Assembly: GCA_040954595.2 (NCBI GenBank)
Contig: CM082579.2
Coordinates: 11,222,001 to 11,286,000, forward strand
Origin: Balanoglossus misakiensis
Taxonomy: Eukaryota > Hemichordata
Reading direction: 5' to 3'
Length of the DNA: 64,000 bases
How positions within the stretch are numbered: the stretch's first letter is position 1; each line of letters starts with the position of its first letter. Position numbers and translations under genes: made by a program. Below the pieces are notes generated by a model. It saw only the letters and a list, made by a program, of their open reading frames with translations. It did no database searches and had not been told where the DNA came from. This document shows, piece by piece, positions 41,101 through 51,167 of this stretch.

Positions 41101-41346
41101 TGTAAGTACATTGTGTATATGCACGGACTTTCTAATTTTTTTCTGGTACCAGAGTTTCGCTGCAGTGGCCGCAGTTCAGTTCAGTAGCTCTGGGTTTTGC
41201 CTTGCTGCAGTTTTGTATCGCCATACACAACTCCCCCTGACGATTTTTGTGTTGGACGGGGAGGCGATCTGGCGAGAAAATTGTGAACTGGAGTGTAGAA
41301 ATTCGCTCCGACCGATTTCTTAGTCGCCGTTATTATGGACGTAAAG

Positions 41347-41569
41347 GGAGAGTACTAGCTGCAATGATTGTAGCGGGTGCTGCTAGGTTGACTGGTGTGT
41401 TCGCAGCCTTGCGAACACACCAGTCAACCTAGCTGCAATAATTGTAGCGGGTGCTGCTAGGTGCATTACCAGTCAACCAAGCAGCACCGGCCGCTACAAT
41501 CATTGCAGCTACAGTCAACCTAGCAGCACCCGCTACAATCACAGGCGCTTAAGACGATAGCTTCGCGAT

Positions 41570-41606
<37 letters not shown>

Positions 41607-41741
41607 CTGCAGTTCGCGATTGGGTGGGGGTGGGGGGTGCTCAGTACCCCCCACCCAATCGTGAACTGCAGTCCCCCCCACCCATCGCGAAGCTATCGTC
41701 TTAAGCGCCTGTGGCTACAATCATTGAAGGTAGGAGAGTAC
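41347..41741. mobile_element. Foldback element with 9-bp target-site duplication
   Basis: GGAGAGTAC at 41347-41355 and again at 41733-41741 flank a 377-bp insert (41356-41732). Its ends are inverted repeats, 17 of 19 matching (41356-41374 against 41714-41732). Inside are nested palindromes: 41365-41394 pairs perfectly with 41512-41541 (30 bp); 41382-41405 pairs with 41410-41433 (24 bp, 4-nt loop); 41431-41458 pairs imperfectly with 41481-41510; 41540-41572 pairs perfectly with 41681-41713 (33 bp). No protein is encoded. Foldback and Mutator-type elements make 9-bp duplications. It sits in the probable MED7 5' intron. Confidence 0.75.
41570..41606 (+). repeat. Run of 37 guanines
   Basis: An uninterrupted G tract of 37, in the left arm of the large hairpin 41540-41713. 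The matching right arm has only short C runs (about 7), so the tract expanded on one arm. It could form G-quadruplexes and is a likely place for sequencing or assembly length error. Confidence 0.95.
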
Positions 41742-41830
41742 ATGTTCATAACATCTATGGCATAAATGGGTACAATGTACTATGTTTGCTTTCCCCCCAG
41801 ATATCGTCATGTAAATTAGAAGTGTGGACA

Positions 41831-42517
41831 ATGTCAAGTGCAACGGAATCACTAGGTGTGAGTTCACTGCCATTACCACCAGTGCAGTACATCAGTAGAT
41901 ACACTGAGGAAAATGTGCTCAATGGAACGTGTCCCAGTCCACCACCACCCGTTGAAGACGGCAGCTATTCCATGTTTGGACAAGTCTTCCACACGGACGA
42001 TTTGATAATAAGACCGCTGGAGAGCCAGGGAATTAAGAGACTACATCCTCAAGTCTTTGACCACAAACGGGAACTCAAGAAACTGAACCACTCAATTTTA
42101 GTCAACTTCTTGGACTTGCTCGACATTCTCATAATGTCTCCCGGAACTGGAAAGAGAGAAGAGAAACTGGCCGATTTGAGTCTCTTGTTTATACACATGC
42201 ATCATTTAATCAACGAATATCGTCCTCACCAAGCGAGGGAAACACTGCGAGTGCTGATGGAAGTACAGAAAAGACAGCGATTAGAAACTGCCGAGAGATT
42301 TCAGAAACATCTGGACAAGGTTGTGGAATTACTGCAGAATTGTATAACGGCTTTACCAGATGACATGGGGCAGTTGGATAGTAAAATTGCAGCCAAAGTC
42401 GAAGCAGAATCTGCAACAAAAGTGCCAGCTGAAAAGAAAGAGAAGAGTCTAGATGAACATGAGACATTCACAGACAAAGATAAACTCATGTGTAATTTGG
42501 TAGATTCAATCAACTAG
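41831..42517 (+). CDS. MED7: Mediator complex subunit 7
   Basis: Middle-module subunit of Mediator that pairs with MED21 and MED31 and links transcription factors to RNA polymerase II in the nucleus. One exon encodes 228 residues (human 233). [13 protein letters not shown] (residues 16-28) and the PSPPPP stretch match the MED31-binding N-terminus; [13 protein letters not shown] at 56-68 and FLDLLDILI are family signatures; [20 protein letters not shown] and [12 protein letters not shown] form the long helical coiled coil that pairs with MED21. The last 50 residues are charged and poorly conserved, as in other species. Start: the ATG at 41831 gives the family length. An open frame continues upstream to 41711, but a strong CAG acceptor at 41798-41800 and the inserted foldback argue that this part is 5'UTR and intron. 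Confidence 0.97.
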   Translation: MSSATESLGVSSLPLPPVQYISRYTEENVLNGTCPSPPPPVEDGSYSMFGQVFHTDDLIIRPLESQGIKRLHPQVFDHKRELKKLNHSILVNFLDLLDILIMSPGTGKREEKLADLSLLFIHMHHLINEYRPHQARETLRVLMEVQKRQRLETAERFQKHLDKVVELLQNCITALPDDMGQLDSKIAAKVEAESATKVPAEKKEKSLDEHETFTDKDKLMCNLVDSIN

Positions 42518-42962
42518 TGTCCAAATGTTTTCTGCAAAGTGACCACATTCAACTTTTTATTGCAGCAAAAGTATAATATTTGTATTTTTTGCCCCAAACC
42601 CCAAACTGGAGTCATATTCATTCAAAGTTGAGAATATTGCACTGCAGCCAGTGATTAATCACAAATACGTGCAAAACATATTAGCACTGGCATGAGATAC
42701 AGTATTATACAGTCAAGATCAATGAATGTAGTTGTACATGCACTATACATGTAGCTTTCTGTTTGTGAATTTAAGCCATGTCATGATGCTGCCTGGTCCG
42801 CCACCATGAGAAAATGCAAAATACAATGAAAATGTTGCATTTCCCTCTTTGAAACTGCATAAACAACAGGAATTTTCGACTGTACTGATATTCTTTTATT
42901 TTTTGGAATTTTGTCATAAATAAGTGTTATCTTGATATACTGTCGGGCAATATTTAATAGAC

Positions 42963-42968
42963 AATAAA
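42963..42968 (+). terminator. MED7: MED7 poly(A) signal
   Basis: AATAAA on the plus strand, 446 nt after the MED7 stop codon, followed within 40 nt by a T-rich stretch (42990-43010). This is the first canonical hexamer I found downstream of the gene, giving a 3'UTR of about 470 nt. Confidence 0.7.
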
Positions 42969-43062
42969 AGTGTATCCGAGATTATCTAAAGTTTAATTTT
43001 TTTATTGAATTGCAGCTCATGGGGCTGTAAAGACCAATATGACAGTAAACAAAATAATTATA

Positions 43063-43190
43063 CACCTGCCGTAACATTTGGCACTGGAGTCGTACAATAA
43101 CTCACCGTATTTGTACAGTACACACAGACGTGCAGTCCCAATGCAAGGAGACGTGTTTGGTCTATTTGGCCTTTGACCTGCCAAATATAA
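43063..43190 (-). repeat. Dispersed repeat E, copy 2
   Basis: Reverse-orientation copy of 11815-11940, sharing TTTGGCAGGTCAAAGG, ACGTGTCTCC.TG.ATTGGGA and GTTATTGTAC.ACTCCAGTGCC blocks. Located just after the MED7 3'UTR. Confidence 0.75.
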
Positions 43191-43539
43191 ACAATTTCAT
43201 GGACATGACAACACTTTTCCTGAAGGTCATTCATACCACACATTAACAAATACAATAAACAACAAACAGGTATAAATAAAACATTTTGACTAAACTGAAA
43301 ACCCTTTTGCATACATGTAATTCACTAGCGCAATTCACTGCACAGAAAGTGAGTTGTTGGTATGGTCCCAATTCTTACATTCACTGGTATGGGAGACGGG
43401 AGTTTCACTTCAAAGATGGTCCGTCTCAACCGCCAACAAAATCTACCCTAAAACATTTTAAATTGAACAAAAGTCATCCCCATGATTATGTATACATCTA
43501 CCAACTTCGAGAACAGTGAGAGATTCTTCTACAAAAAGC

Positions 43540-43880
43540 AGAATCTGTCCCAGAAATACACTTTCACACCAATTTGAACAAATTCCACCCTAGGAACCTA
43601 CATACCAAATTTCAGAGCAAACGGCAAGCGGTTTTAATTATATTGACCCTAAAAACATAAAAATGCAAATTTCCCCCCAATTTCATTACATATCATTAAG
43701 GTCACGCCAAGCAATCGGACAAACGCTTTCAGAGAAAGAGCTTCTTTAACCAAAACCGGCAAAAATTGCCCCAAAAGCACAAATATGCAAATTCCAACAC
43801 CATTTGAACAAACTCCACATCAGGGGATTCTGCCTACCAATCACGGACTTGCAGTTTCAGTAGAGTTCATTTTTGACCAG
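43540..43880 (+). repeat. Degenerate internally repeated sequence
   Basis: CACCAATTTGAACAAATTCCACC (shortened here) near 43568 and a similar CACCATTTGAACAAACTCCAC near 43799 head two related stretches, each followed by TACCAA and CAAACGGCAAG/CAATCGGACAAACG-like blocks. It resembles decayed tandem sequence common in marine invertebrate genomes. No function inferred. Confidence 0.45.
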
Positions 43881-44950
43881 AAATGAGAATTTTGAATTCA
43901 TTTGGCCATGGTCAGTTTTGTAGAGCCTACACTGGTCAGATAGTATTGTCTAATTCCCTTCTACACTGTTTTATTATACTCCGTTAGTTCAGTTTAATTT
44001 CGTACACATCGCCATTTGGAAATTGTCACATTTTCATCATCATTCAAAAAGACTTGTTTGTTAATGACTAGCCTGGGGATGAATTATCAGAAACGTACAC
44101 TGGTTGGAAGTAATGCAGAGTTGAGGAGATGTATGGAATGTTTGCATGTGCATGTCCAGAAAATGACAGATATTGATAGCATATCAGCCAATAATGAAAA
44201 TGTGATGGATTTGTTTCTTGTATCTACACCATTTAGGCTCAAATTTCATGCCACGCTTTGTGATTCATCAATTAAGACTTAATGGTACTATTTGCGTCAT
44301 TTTTATTAATGGAAAAAACCCAGCAAAACCAAAATGATCTTCTCTGATACCCAGTATTCCGAGTCTTGAGAAAGTGCAGCCAGTTTTGGTGCAATTATCC
44401 TAATTTTAATAATATGTTAAATGTCAAAAGATATGAAGTCGTATATGTAGCTTTGGCAATCATTGTTGATTTCTAGAGTGGAGTTCAAAAATCAAAAATT
44501 TATGTTACACAAAAATGTCTGTTGACAACGTGAAACTATAGACTGTGTGATCATTCAAGCAAACACGCATATGATTACGTTTCTTCTTGACCTGATTTAG
44601 ATTTGTTTATGATTTTCTGATGAAAAGGTCATTGCCTGGCAACTAGAAGTTTCCAGAAGTTACACGGATATCATCGCAAATTTAACAGAAGTCTTTATAG
44701 CAGAATGTTATGCCATTACAAGCATGTTTCTATACTGCAGCAGTACCGAATACGTAGTACTTGTTTGTGACCAGGACAAGACAGAGTTGATTTACCCCAT
44801 AATATCAAACATTTCCTCTCTCAAAGTTTATCTCTTAATTATTAAGCTCTTGGTTAACACCACCTATGTTATTTTCTATATTCTCCAGAATGCAACAAGT
44901 ATGATTGACATCATATCGATATTGATGGCTCGATCTTTACGTTTTCTGAT

Positions 44951-45017
44951 TCTGTTCTGTTCCGTACTGTTCTGTTCTGTTCCGTACTGTTCTGTTCTGG
45001 GATCCGAGAACAGAACA
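44951..45017. repeat. Short tandem repeat of GTTCTGTTCTGTTCCGTACT
   Basis: Two full 20-bp units plus partial ones and an inverted GAACAGAAC just after (45009-45017). Intergenic. Confidence 0.8.
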
Positions 45018-45699
45018 TCCAAGCCTGAATCAGTAAAGGTAAAGAGATCGAGTAAACCCTTCACCTGATTTAAAGGGGCCCCAAAGCCCAGCCATTTTTC
45101 ACAGATTGGCCCGCAATGTGAGAGTTAACTATTACACTATACCGTTGGTGGCGTTCACAGGTGTCAGTGTTTTTCCAACCTTTCCCAGGTACATCCCGCA
45201 ATGCAAAAGAGTGGCCATACTGCATACTCTGCAAACAACGTTGTTAGACGGGTGTGGCAAGTCATAATATTCGTATTGAGCGCTGAATTTACCAGTCCAA
45301 ATAGAAGAACAAAAGCTAAGTTTACGTTGAATGTGTTCTCTGCAAAGTAAACATTGAGCATGCAGTGAGAATGCAACCGGGAAATTATATTCTGAAACCC
45401 TAAGCTAATGCATTGTCATCACTCGTAGTAGACGTAGGAGTTTATACCATCTTAAACATGGGTCTCCACACCTTTAAAAATTAAGCAGCCTGGGCCGTTA
45501 CTGAAGAGACCAAGTCGACCCTGCGTGCTAGCAAGTATTTATAAGAAAACCGTAATGGAGTAAATATACTAAAGCCCTATATAATAGCAGTAACTCAACA
45601 TTTTAGCTATACTATCAGTATTTTGTTTTGGCTATTGTCTTGTTCTATTCTGTAAACCATAAAGAATTGATTTTTTCCCAACACTGCCCTTTTGTAGCC

Positions 45700-45910
45700 T
45701 ATTCAGCAATGTTGAAATTGAACATTGAATTCAAGTCCGGACTTAAAATCATTTGTCAACAGCAACAGTGGCTGTTATATTAGGCTTTTATATGAGAAGT
45801 TAAAGACCGAACATTTCAAAAAGCTATCCAGAACAGAACAAGAACTTGAAGTTGACACATTGGAGAAATATACCGAAAAAATAGCCTAAAGTTAGAGTTA
45901 CTGGGGCTTT
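45700..45910 (+). repeat. Dispersed repeat F, copy 3
   Basis: ATTGAATTCAAGTCCGGACTT, ATTTGTCAACAGCAACAGTG, GAACAAGAA and a final ATAGCCTAAAGTTAGAGTTAC block, collinear with 26835-27030 but diverged in the middle. Confidence 0.6.
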
Positions 45911-46710
45911 AAAACAACCTACCACCGGTATTGGACTTTTCGCAGTGCCTTTACTTCCAAAAACATCTTCCAGGGGCAGTGCTCTTCAATACTCTTTGGG
46001 TTCCCTCTATTAAGTCTTTTCTGGGCGCAGCGTGACTGGTATAACATTCATTTGCATATGGACAGGGCGCTTAAAATGAAAGTAATTGGCACTACGCCTT
46101 ATTTCAATGTACCGTCATTTTCAAGTTCCGATCGCATGTCAGAGAACGCAGAGAGATGACTCGTCAGAAAACAAGATTTAACGAGAACGAGAACACATAC
46201 CTTGGATTTGCCTCAAATAATTAATTCCCCGCACTCTCCTGCAGGGCTCAAGGTAAGTATGTTAATGGGGGCGGCCATTGCAACTATTTATATGTTTGGT
46301 TGATTTTAATTGTGTTCAACTATCTATATGTTTTGCGTCAGAGTTTTATACTCGCCCTCGGAAAGCACGTCCACGAAGGATAATTTCCCTTCGAATGTAA
46401 GATCATATCAATAATGATACTGTATACATCTGAGGCGTTGCCATGAAAATAACAAGGATTAATTGTGTGTATGATCCCACACTTTGACTATTGGGCTTTT
46501 TTAGTCTGACACCATTCGAAATAAGGTTAGTATGTCATTGAGCACGCCAAGAGATGTTTGACATTAAAATGGTATAAGATACGCTATAGGAGAGACTGGT
46601 AAATTTCAAGAACAAAAATTGACTGTCGTTCAAAACGGTTGCAAGAGAACCTATGTGGATGATGTTCACAGACAGTGAAAATAACACTAAAGCAACAACT
46701 TTTTGTAGTC

Positions 46711-46776
46711 CACAACACAACACAACACAACACAACACAACACAACACAACACAACACAACACAACACAACACAAC
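46711..46776. repeat. (CACAA)n microsatellite
   Basis: About 13 near-perfect CACAA units, then CATAG variants. Accounts for the cysteine/valine/leucine-rich false frames on the minus strand here. Confidence 0.95.
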
Positions 46777-48599
46777 ATAGCATAGCACAACACACAATTC
46801 ATGTAAACCGGATATCTTCCATGGGACTGGCCGAAAAAACAACAACATCTTGCAAGGATGTATTTTGTCTTTAATTTTTGACACTAATTCCCCCCTGCCA
46901 ATAAAACAATTACCGCAATTCAAGATAATCATGCCCCCTTAGCCCAATTCCATTCATGATAATATCCCATTACCGTTCATTTGCACCTTCTTTTAACGAT
47001 CACAAATTTGAACTTAACTCGATCCCATGCGGATTCCTATAGAAAATGAGCCACATTAGGCCGACGTCACGTATTCACACCGGTTATATTTTCAAGAACC
47101 CTTGTCCAATAGCTATTAACGACCGAATACAACGAGTTTAACCGGACAGTTTGCGATCGCAGACTATGCTGTTTAATTCCTTTAATACAGGCATATTGTC
47201 ACATATGTAAACTTAACCTCAGTTAACATGGACAGTTGAGATCTAGCCAATCACAGAATTTCAGTGGCTGGCCACGCGAAAAAAAGACCACAACCACAAT
47301 TCCACAAATTTGAACTGACATGTTTAATCTGTCAACAAACTAGGATGGTGTTCATTTTCATAGTCCCGTTAATATAATGTTCATGTATGCATACAATATT
47401 CCAAATATTTCACAATCGTAATCACGTCAAACTTGTTTTGTTACATATTAATAAGTTTGGTCAAATCTTGGAGATCGCCGACACAGTTTATTGTTGAGAT
47501 CTACCAAAATCACTAATAAATGCTAGCGCTAAACACATATACGATTGTATATAGTAAAAACAGCTTGACAATCACTATCTTCAGTCAATACAATATTTAT
47601 TTGAAGGGAGAATATTAGAGAGAATCTGTTTAAACATCTGGAACACTTAACATAACTGACGGATAACCCTGGCAACGTGATATTGACACAGTAGTTGTTC
47701 TGCGGTATTGAATCGGGATTGGCAATCTTGTAGTCTCCAACACCCACCACCAGGTGACTCCAACGTCATTTTCTGTAAATTATGTCTCAAGCCAATTAAA
47801 TGGGTCGATTGTCTCAACGTCATTTCGATACATTTTAACGACATTTCTTCTCTCCATCAGTATCGCTTTTGTATATTATCTGATTAGTCACGTCGACGTG
47901 TATGCCGTCACACCGCGTGCCGGGCGATCTGTCCTATGCGCGCGTCATGCGAGTGACCAATCCGATACTTACAGCTAGTCAAAATGAGCATCACCTGACC
48001 CAACCATTGCGTCAGTGAGTAGAAAGGCATGCAATGTGTAATGCCCGTTGGACAGCCCCGCTTCAGCATCCACGTCTAAATATATCACAGGGCGACAAAC
48101 GAGAGAAACAAGCCGACGACGGGACACCCAAACTGACAAATGCAATTTTGTGGTCTTGTTCCGTCGGTAATGAGGGACCAAAGTTCAATCACTGTTTCCG
48201 AGGAGAAACAGGTCGAGTTTCTCAAGTCTCTCGAAATTACCACCAGCAGCTGTTACTATACATTTATTCAGAGAGCTTCCTTTATTTGATCGAAATTTTT
48301 CCGTATCCATCATAACGAGACACAGGCTGACAACAAGGCGTGCTACAAGTGCTTAAAACCATACTTATGATAAGACTGGAAACTGCTAATAAATTGTCTG
48401 TCAGATAAATTGTTTCACCGTCACATTGTGGCCTAATTTGCCATGTTTGCTCAGCCGAACTACCTGGTTTGGAATAACTCGTTGGGTTAGACGAGGCGCA
48501 TTATCATCCCCAACACACTTTAAAAAATAAAATGATTTCGGCACTGAAAGAAATAATATTGTACTGAGTATAGTAAACGCTTGTATATGTTTGCATTTG

Positions 48600-48858
48600 A
48601 AGCAGAAGTGGTCGCTTTGAAGTGTGACAGGGAGCGCAACTTGGGGTTGTGATATCGGAAATACATAGGCTTAAAGATTTTATATATGAAACGTTTTCAA
48701 GCCTTTTTCATAGTTGTATCGCACCTATATTGGGGTGCTGTCTTACAAGATCGAACTGTGAGACTATTAGAAATCGAGCCATCCGTTATTTTTTTTATTG
48801 TTCACCAGCGGAATTTGGTCAGATTTTAGAATCCTTTATTTTAGATATCCGAGGGTAG
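48600..48858 (+). pseudogene. LINE reverse-transcriptase remnant (non-LTR retrotransposon)
   Basis: The plus-strand frame from about 48645 reads VISEIHRLKDF, ETFSSLFHSCIAPIL and then CETIRNRAIRYF. This spacing is the C-terminal thumb pattern of LINE reverse transcriptases (a 'tLF.S.v.PiLdY...iQNRAiRyfLGv' pattern). The conserved 'W G' stretch before the IQNRA-like motif is corrupted and the LGV motif has become FFYC. Upstream, RERNLG in another frame suggests a 1-nt shift near 48645. Only this short 3' piece is recognisable. A TA-flanked MITE (48974-49141) lies just downstream. Clade (RTE/CR1/Rex-like) cannot be set from this length. Confidence 0.6.
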
Positions 48859-48973
48859 AATTACTAAACATTTTTAATTTTTAAACTTTAAAACAGACAG
48901 GAGATATTACAGAAATTATTTTACAACATATTTTAAAAGCTGTAGACGTGTAATATTCAATGTAGAAGAACAA

Positions 48974-49141
48974 TGTAAAACCTGTCTAAACCAAACACCA
49001 AAGGGACTGAAGAAACTGTTCGGTTTGTAGAGGTGTCCAGTTTATAGAGGTTCTTTTAACATGTTGTTCTATGTCAAAGGGACAGGAAAATGTGTTCGGT
49101 GTAGACATGTTTCCAGATTAGACAGGGTTCAGGTTTTAGAG
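48974..49141. mobile_element. TA-flanked MITE, copy B2
   Basis: Reversed and diverged copy of 7118-7294: starts GTAAAACCTGTCTAAACC, contains the CTGTTCGGTTTGTAGAGG block and ends near AGGTTTTAGA. Right end decayed. Confidence 0.7.
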
Positions 49142-49446
49142 TAACAAGCGGGAAATCAAAGTAAGGAAAAAGATCTGTTTAAAAGCGTCAGCTCATTATG
49201 CCATATTCAATTTATCGGGAGATTAGATTCTAATATTTAAAATGAAACTTTTGCGATTGTTAATTTTCAAGAAATTGGAAATTTGGAGTAACTTTTAATC
49301 ATGTTAATTGGTTTTTTTGGAGTGACAAGTGTGTGTATGGGGGTGGGGGGTGGTTGGGTGGTTATAATGAACGACATTTACCGTGTTCTTCTCGGGTGTA
49401 AAATTGGCAGTTAATGGAGGCAGAAACCAATGTATATATTATCATG

Positions 49447-49482
49447 CTATATTTTATTTTATTTTATTTTATTTTTTATTTA
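49447..49482. repeat. (TTTTA)n microsatellite
   Basis: Pentanucleotide run, intergenic. Confidence 0.85.
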
Positions 49483-50767
49483 TAGACATATGATTTGCCT
49501 TACCATGCCCCTTTGGGTGGGCTTGTGAATAACGTCATACTGTTGGAATTAATGTTAGCATCAAAAACTGTAAACGTGAGAATTTGTCGTGAAACACACA
49601 TAAGCTTACTACTGAACGTGGAATTACAAATTGTTTTCAAACGACAGTCCTGAAAGTGAATCGCAAAAGCGAGAGATACTTATTCAGTTTTGCATTCGCA
49701 AACACAGATGTCGTTATCTAAACTTTTAGCAACGTCGCGTGGCTTATGAGTGATGAAAATGACTTCTATGACATCGGACTGTTATCGTATCTGTGTGACA
49801 ATATCATAATGACTAGCACGTTTCACCACCTTTTGCGACTTGATTATGTTCATGTAGCCCTAAGTGTTAATGATCAGGGAGTTAGCACTTTATTGATAAA
49901 GTACTGTTAAAATCTCTCGGTGCTATCATACCTGGTGGAGATTATTATCATTACCAAGACCCATGCAATATCATTGGTTAAAGTGCTGATCGACATACGG
50001 TTGTAAATGTAAAAGTTCATTAAAATATTTGAAAACGATTCTTCAATTAAAGCTGCTGTCAAATGCCCAATCGTCATTTCTACATTTTTTCTTTCGCTGC
50101 AAGCGCTACATTTATATTCATTATTTTATATCTTTGAAAAATTATATTATAGAAGTCATTATGTGTTTTGCATGTTTACGTGGAGGTACGAACCATCTCG
50201 CCTGACCAAAGTTTGTGTTTTTGTGCGATAGGCTGAGGCCCCGAATTAATATTGAAATAAACTATCGAACAATAAAGACAGGGGATTGAAAGTTAACTCT
50301 TTGGCATTGCTTATGAAGTTTGATATGTCAAATTTTCAATTTGTAAATGTGACTCTGCCTTTGGGACATGCGTAAAATACGATCTTACATCAGAGACGGA
50401 TTTGTGAAACATGAACCTGCCCAATTCCTGCATGTCGTCACTGCAATCTTCCTAATTGTCGTCATCTGCCGATCTCTATAATTGGTAATATCTGTGCTAC
50501 ATGTGTGCCCGAAAGACATTTGTGTTATTAATTCAGTGGTAAAACGTAAGGCATCAATCATTCACCTGCCTAAGAAGACGGGCAAATTAATCTAAGTTTT
50601 CTCTACAGGATATGGATGGAACATACAACTGTATGTTCACAAAATTAAAGTGACTTACCAATTGGAGTAAAAGGAAATGTAAGGGGCGTACCTTTGTTCT
50701 CTGTACACAGCCATTCCCACCATTTGTTATATACCTTGACTATAAACTATAATTATGAACTCTGATA

Positions 50768-51167
50768 CTATTGCCTGGCCATGAGGGCCATAGCAGCCGT
50801 TTATTACCCCCGAGGGGCTGTGAGTTACCAAAAATCACATGCGGCCGAGGGAAATAGCATATGATAATCTGGTAACTCACAGTCAAGAGGGGGTAAAAAC
50901 GGCTGCTATGGCCCGAATATAGGCCAGGCCATAGGTGTTTTATAATAAACCTCATGCTATTTTCTCTTGAGGTTGGCAGACGACATCTTCAGCGGTGGCC
51001 ATTGTGTCAGACGACGCGACGCTGATTGACTGTGAACTCACGTTGGTCACGTGACCGGTTTATATTTTTTTCAGCTATTTCCCTCGGAATTCATAGTCGA
51101 TTCTATTTTCCTATCACGTGACGGATTCTGGCGAATCACGACACAGTATTAGCATGAGGTATATTAT
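50768..51167. repeat. Large inverted-repeat block
   Basis: Arms of about 62 bp (50768-50830 and 50869-50933) share GGGCCATAGCAGCCGTTT and CTGTGAGTTACCA with short mismatched loops. A second pair follows: 50942-50959 and 51150-51167, 17 of 18 bp complementary. GAGGGAAATAGC near 50848 also pairs with GCTATTTCCCTC near 51073. Two CACGTGA sites lie inside. A composite MITE is likely; no clear target-site duplication found. Confidence 0.7.

Larger units (their letters stand above)
41089..41830 (+). other. MED7: Probable MED7 5'UTR exon end, intron and second 5'UTR piece
   Basis: A pyrimidine tract with CCCCCCAG ends at 41800, so MED7 exon 2 probably starts at 41801, 30 nt before the ATG. A consensus GTAAGT donor lies at 41102-41107, which would give a 699-bp intron (41102-41800). 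ATCGTCATGTAA occurs both across the proposed donor (41094-41105) and just after the acceptor (41803-41814). The second copy leaves a minimal upstream ORF, ATG immediately followed by TAA, at 41809-41814, which could dampen MED7 translation. The intron is inference; no transcript data are available to me. Confidence 0.5.
42991..48599. other. Intergenic region right of MED7
   Basis: Repeat E2, a degenerate repeat, the GTTCT tandem, repeat F3 and the CACAA microsatellite. A locally less AT-rich, CpG-containing stretch near 47880-48230 is open on both strands but encodes nothing I recognise. GTTACCATGG/GTTAACATGG plus GAGATCTAGCCAATCACAGA is shared between 47225-47262 and 3854-3891, showing another small dispersed repeat. 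No gene supported. Confidence 0.6.

Noticed and set aside
41711-41830. 40-residue N-terminal extension of MED7
   Set aside because: It runs from the foldback end across a strong splice acceptor at 41800; family length fits the ATG at 41831.
46535-46932. Cys-Val-Val-Leu repeat frames
   Set aside because: Translation of the CACAA microsatellite.
48034-48315. 93-residue frame in a less AT-rich stretch
   Set aside because: Open on both strands because of base composition; no family signature.
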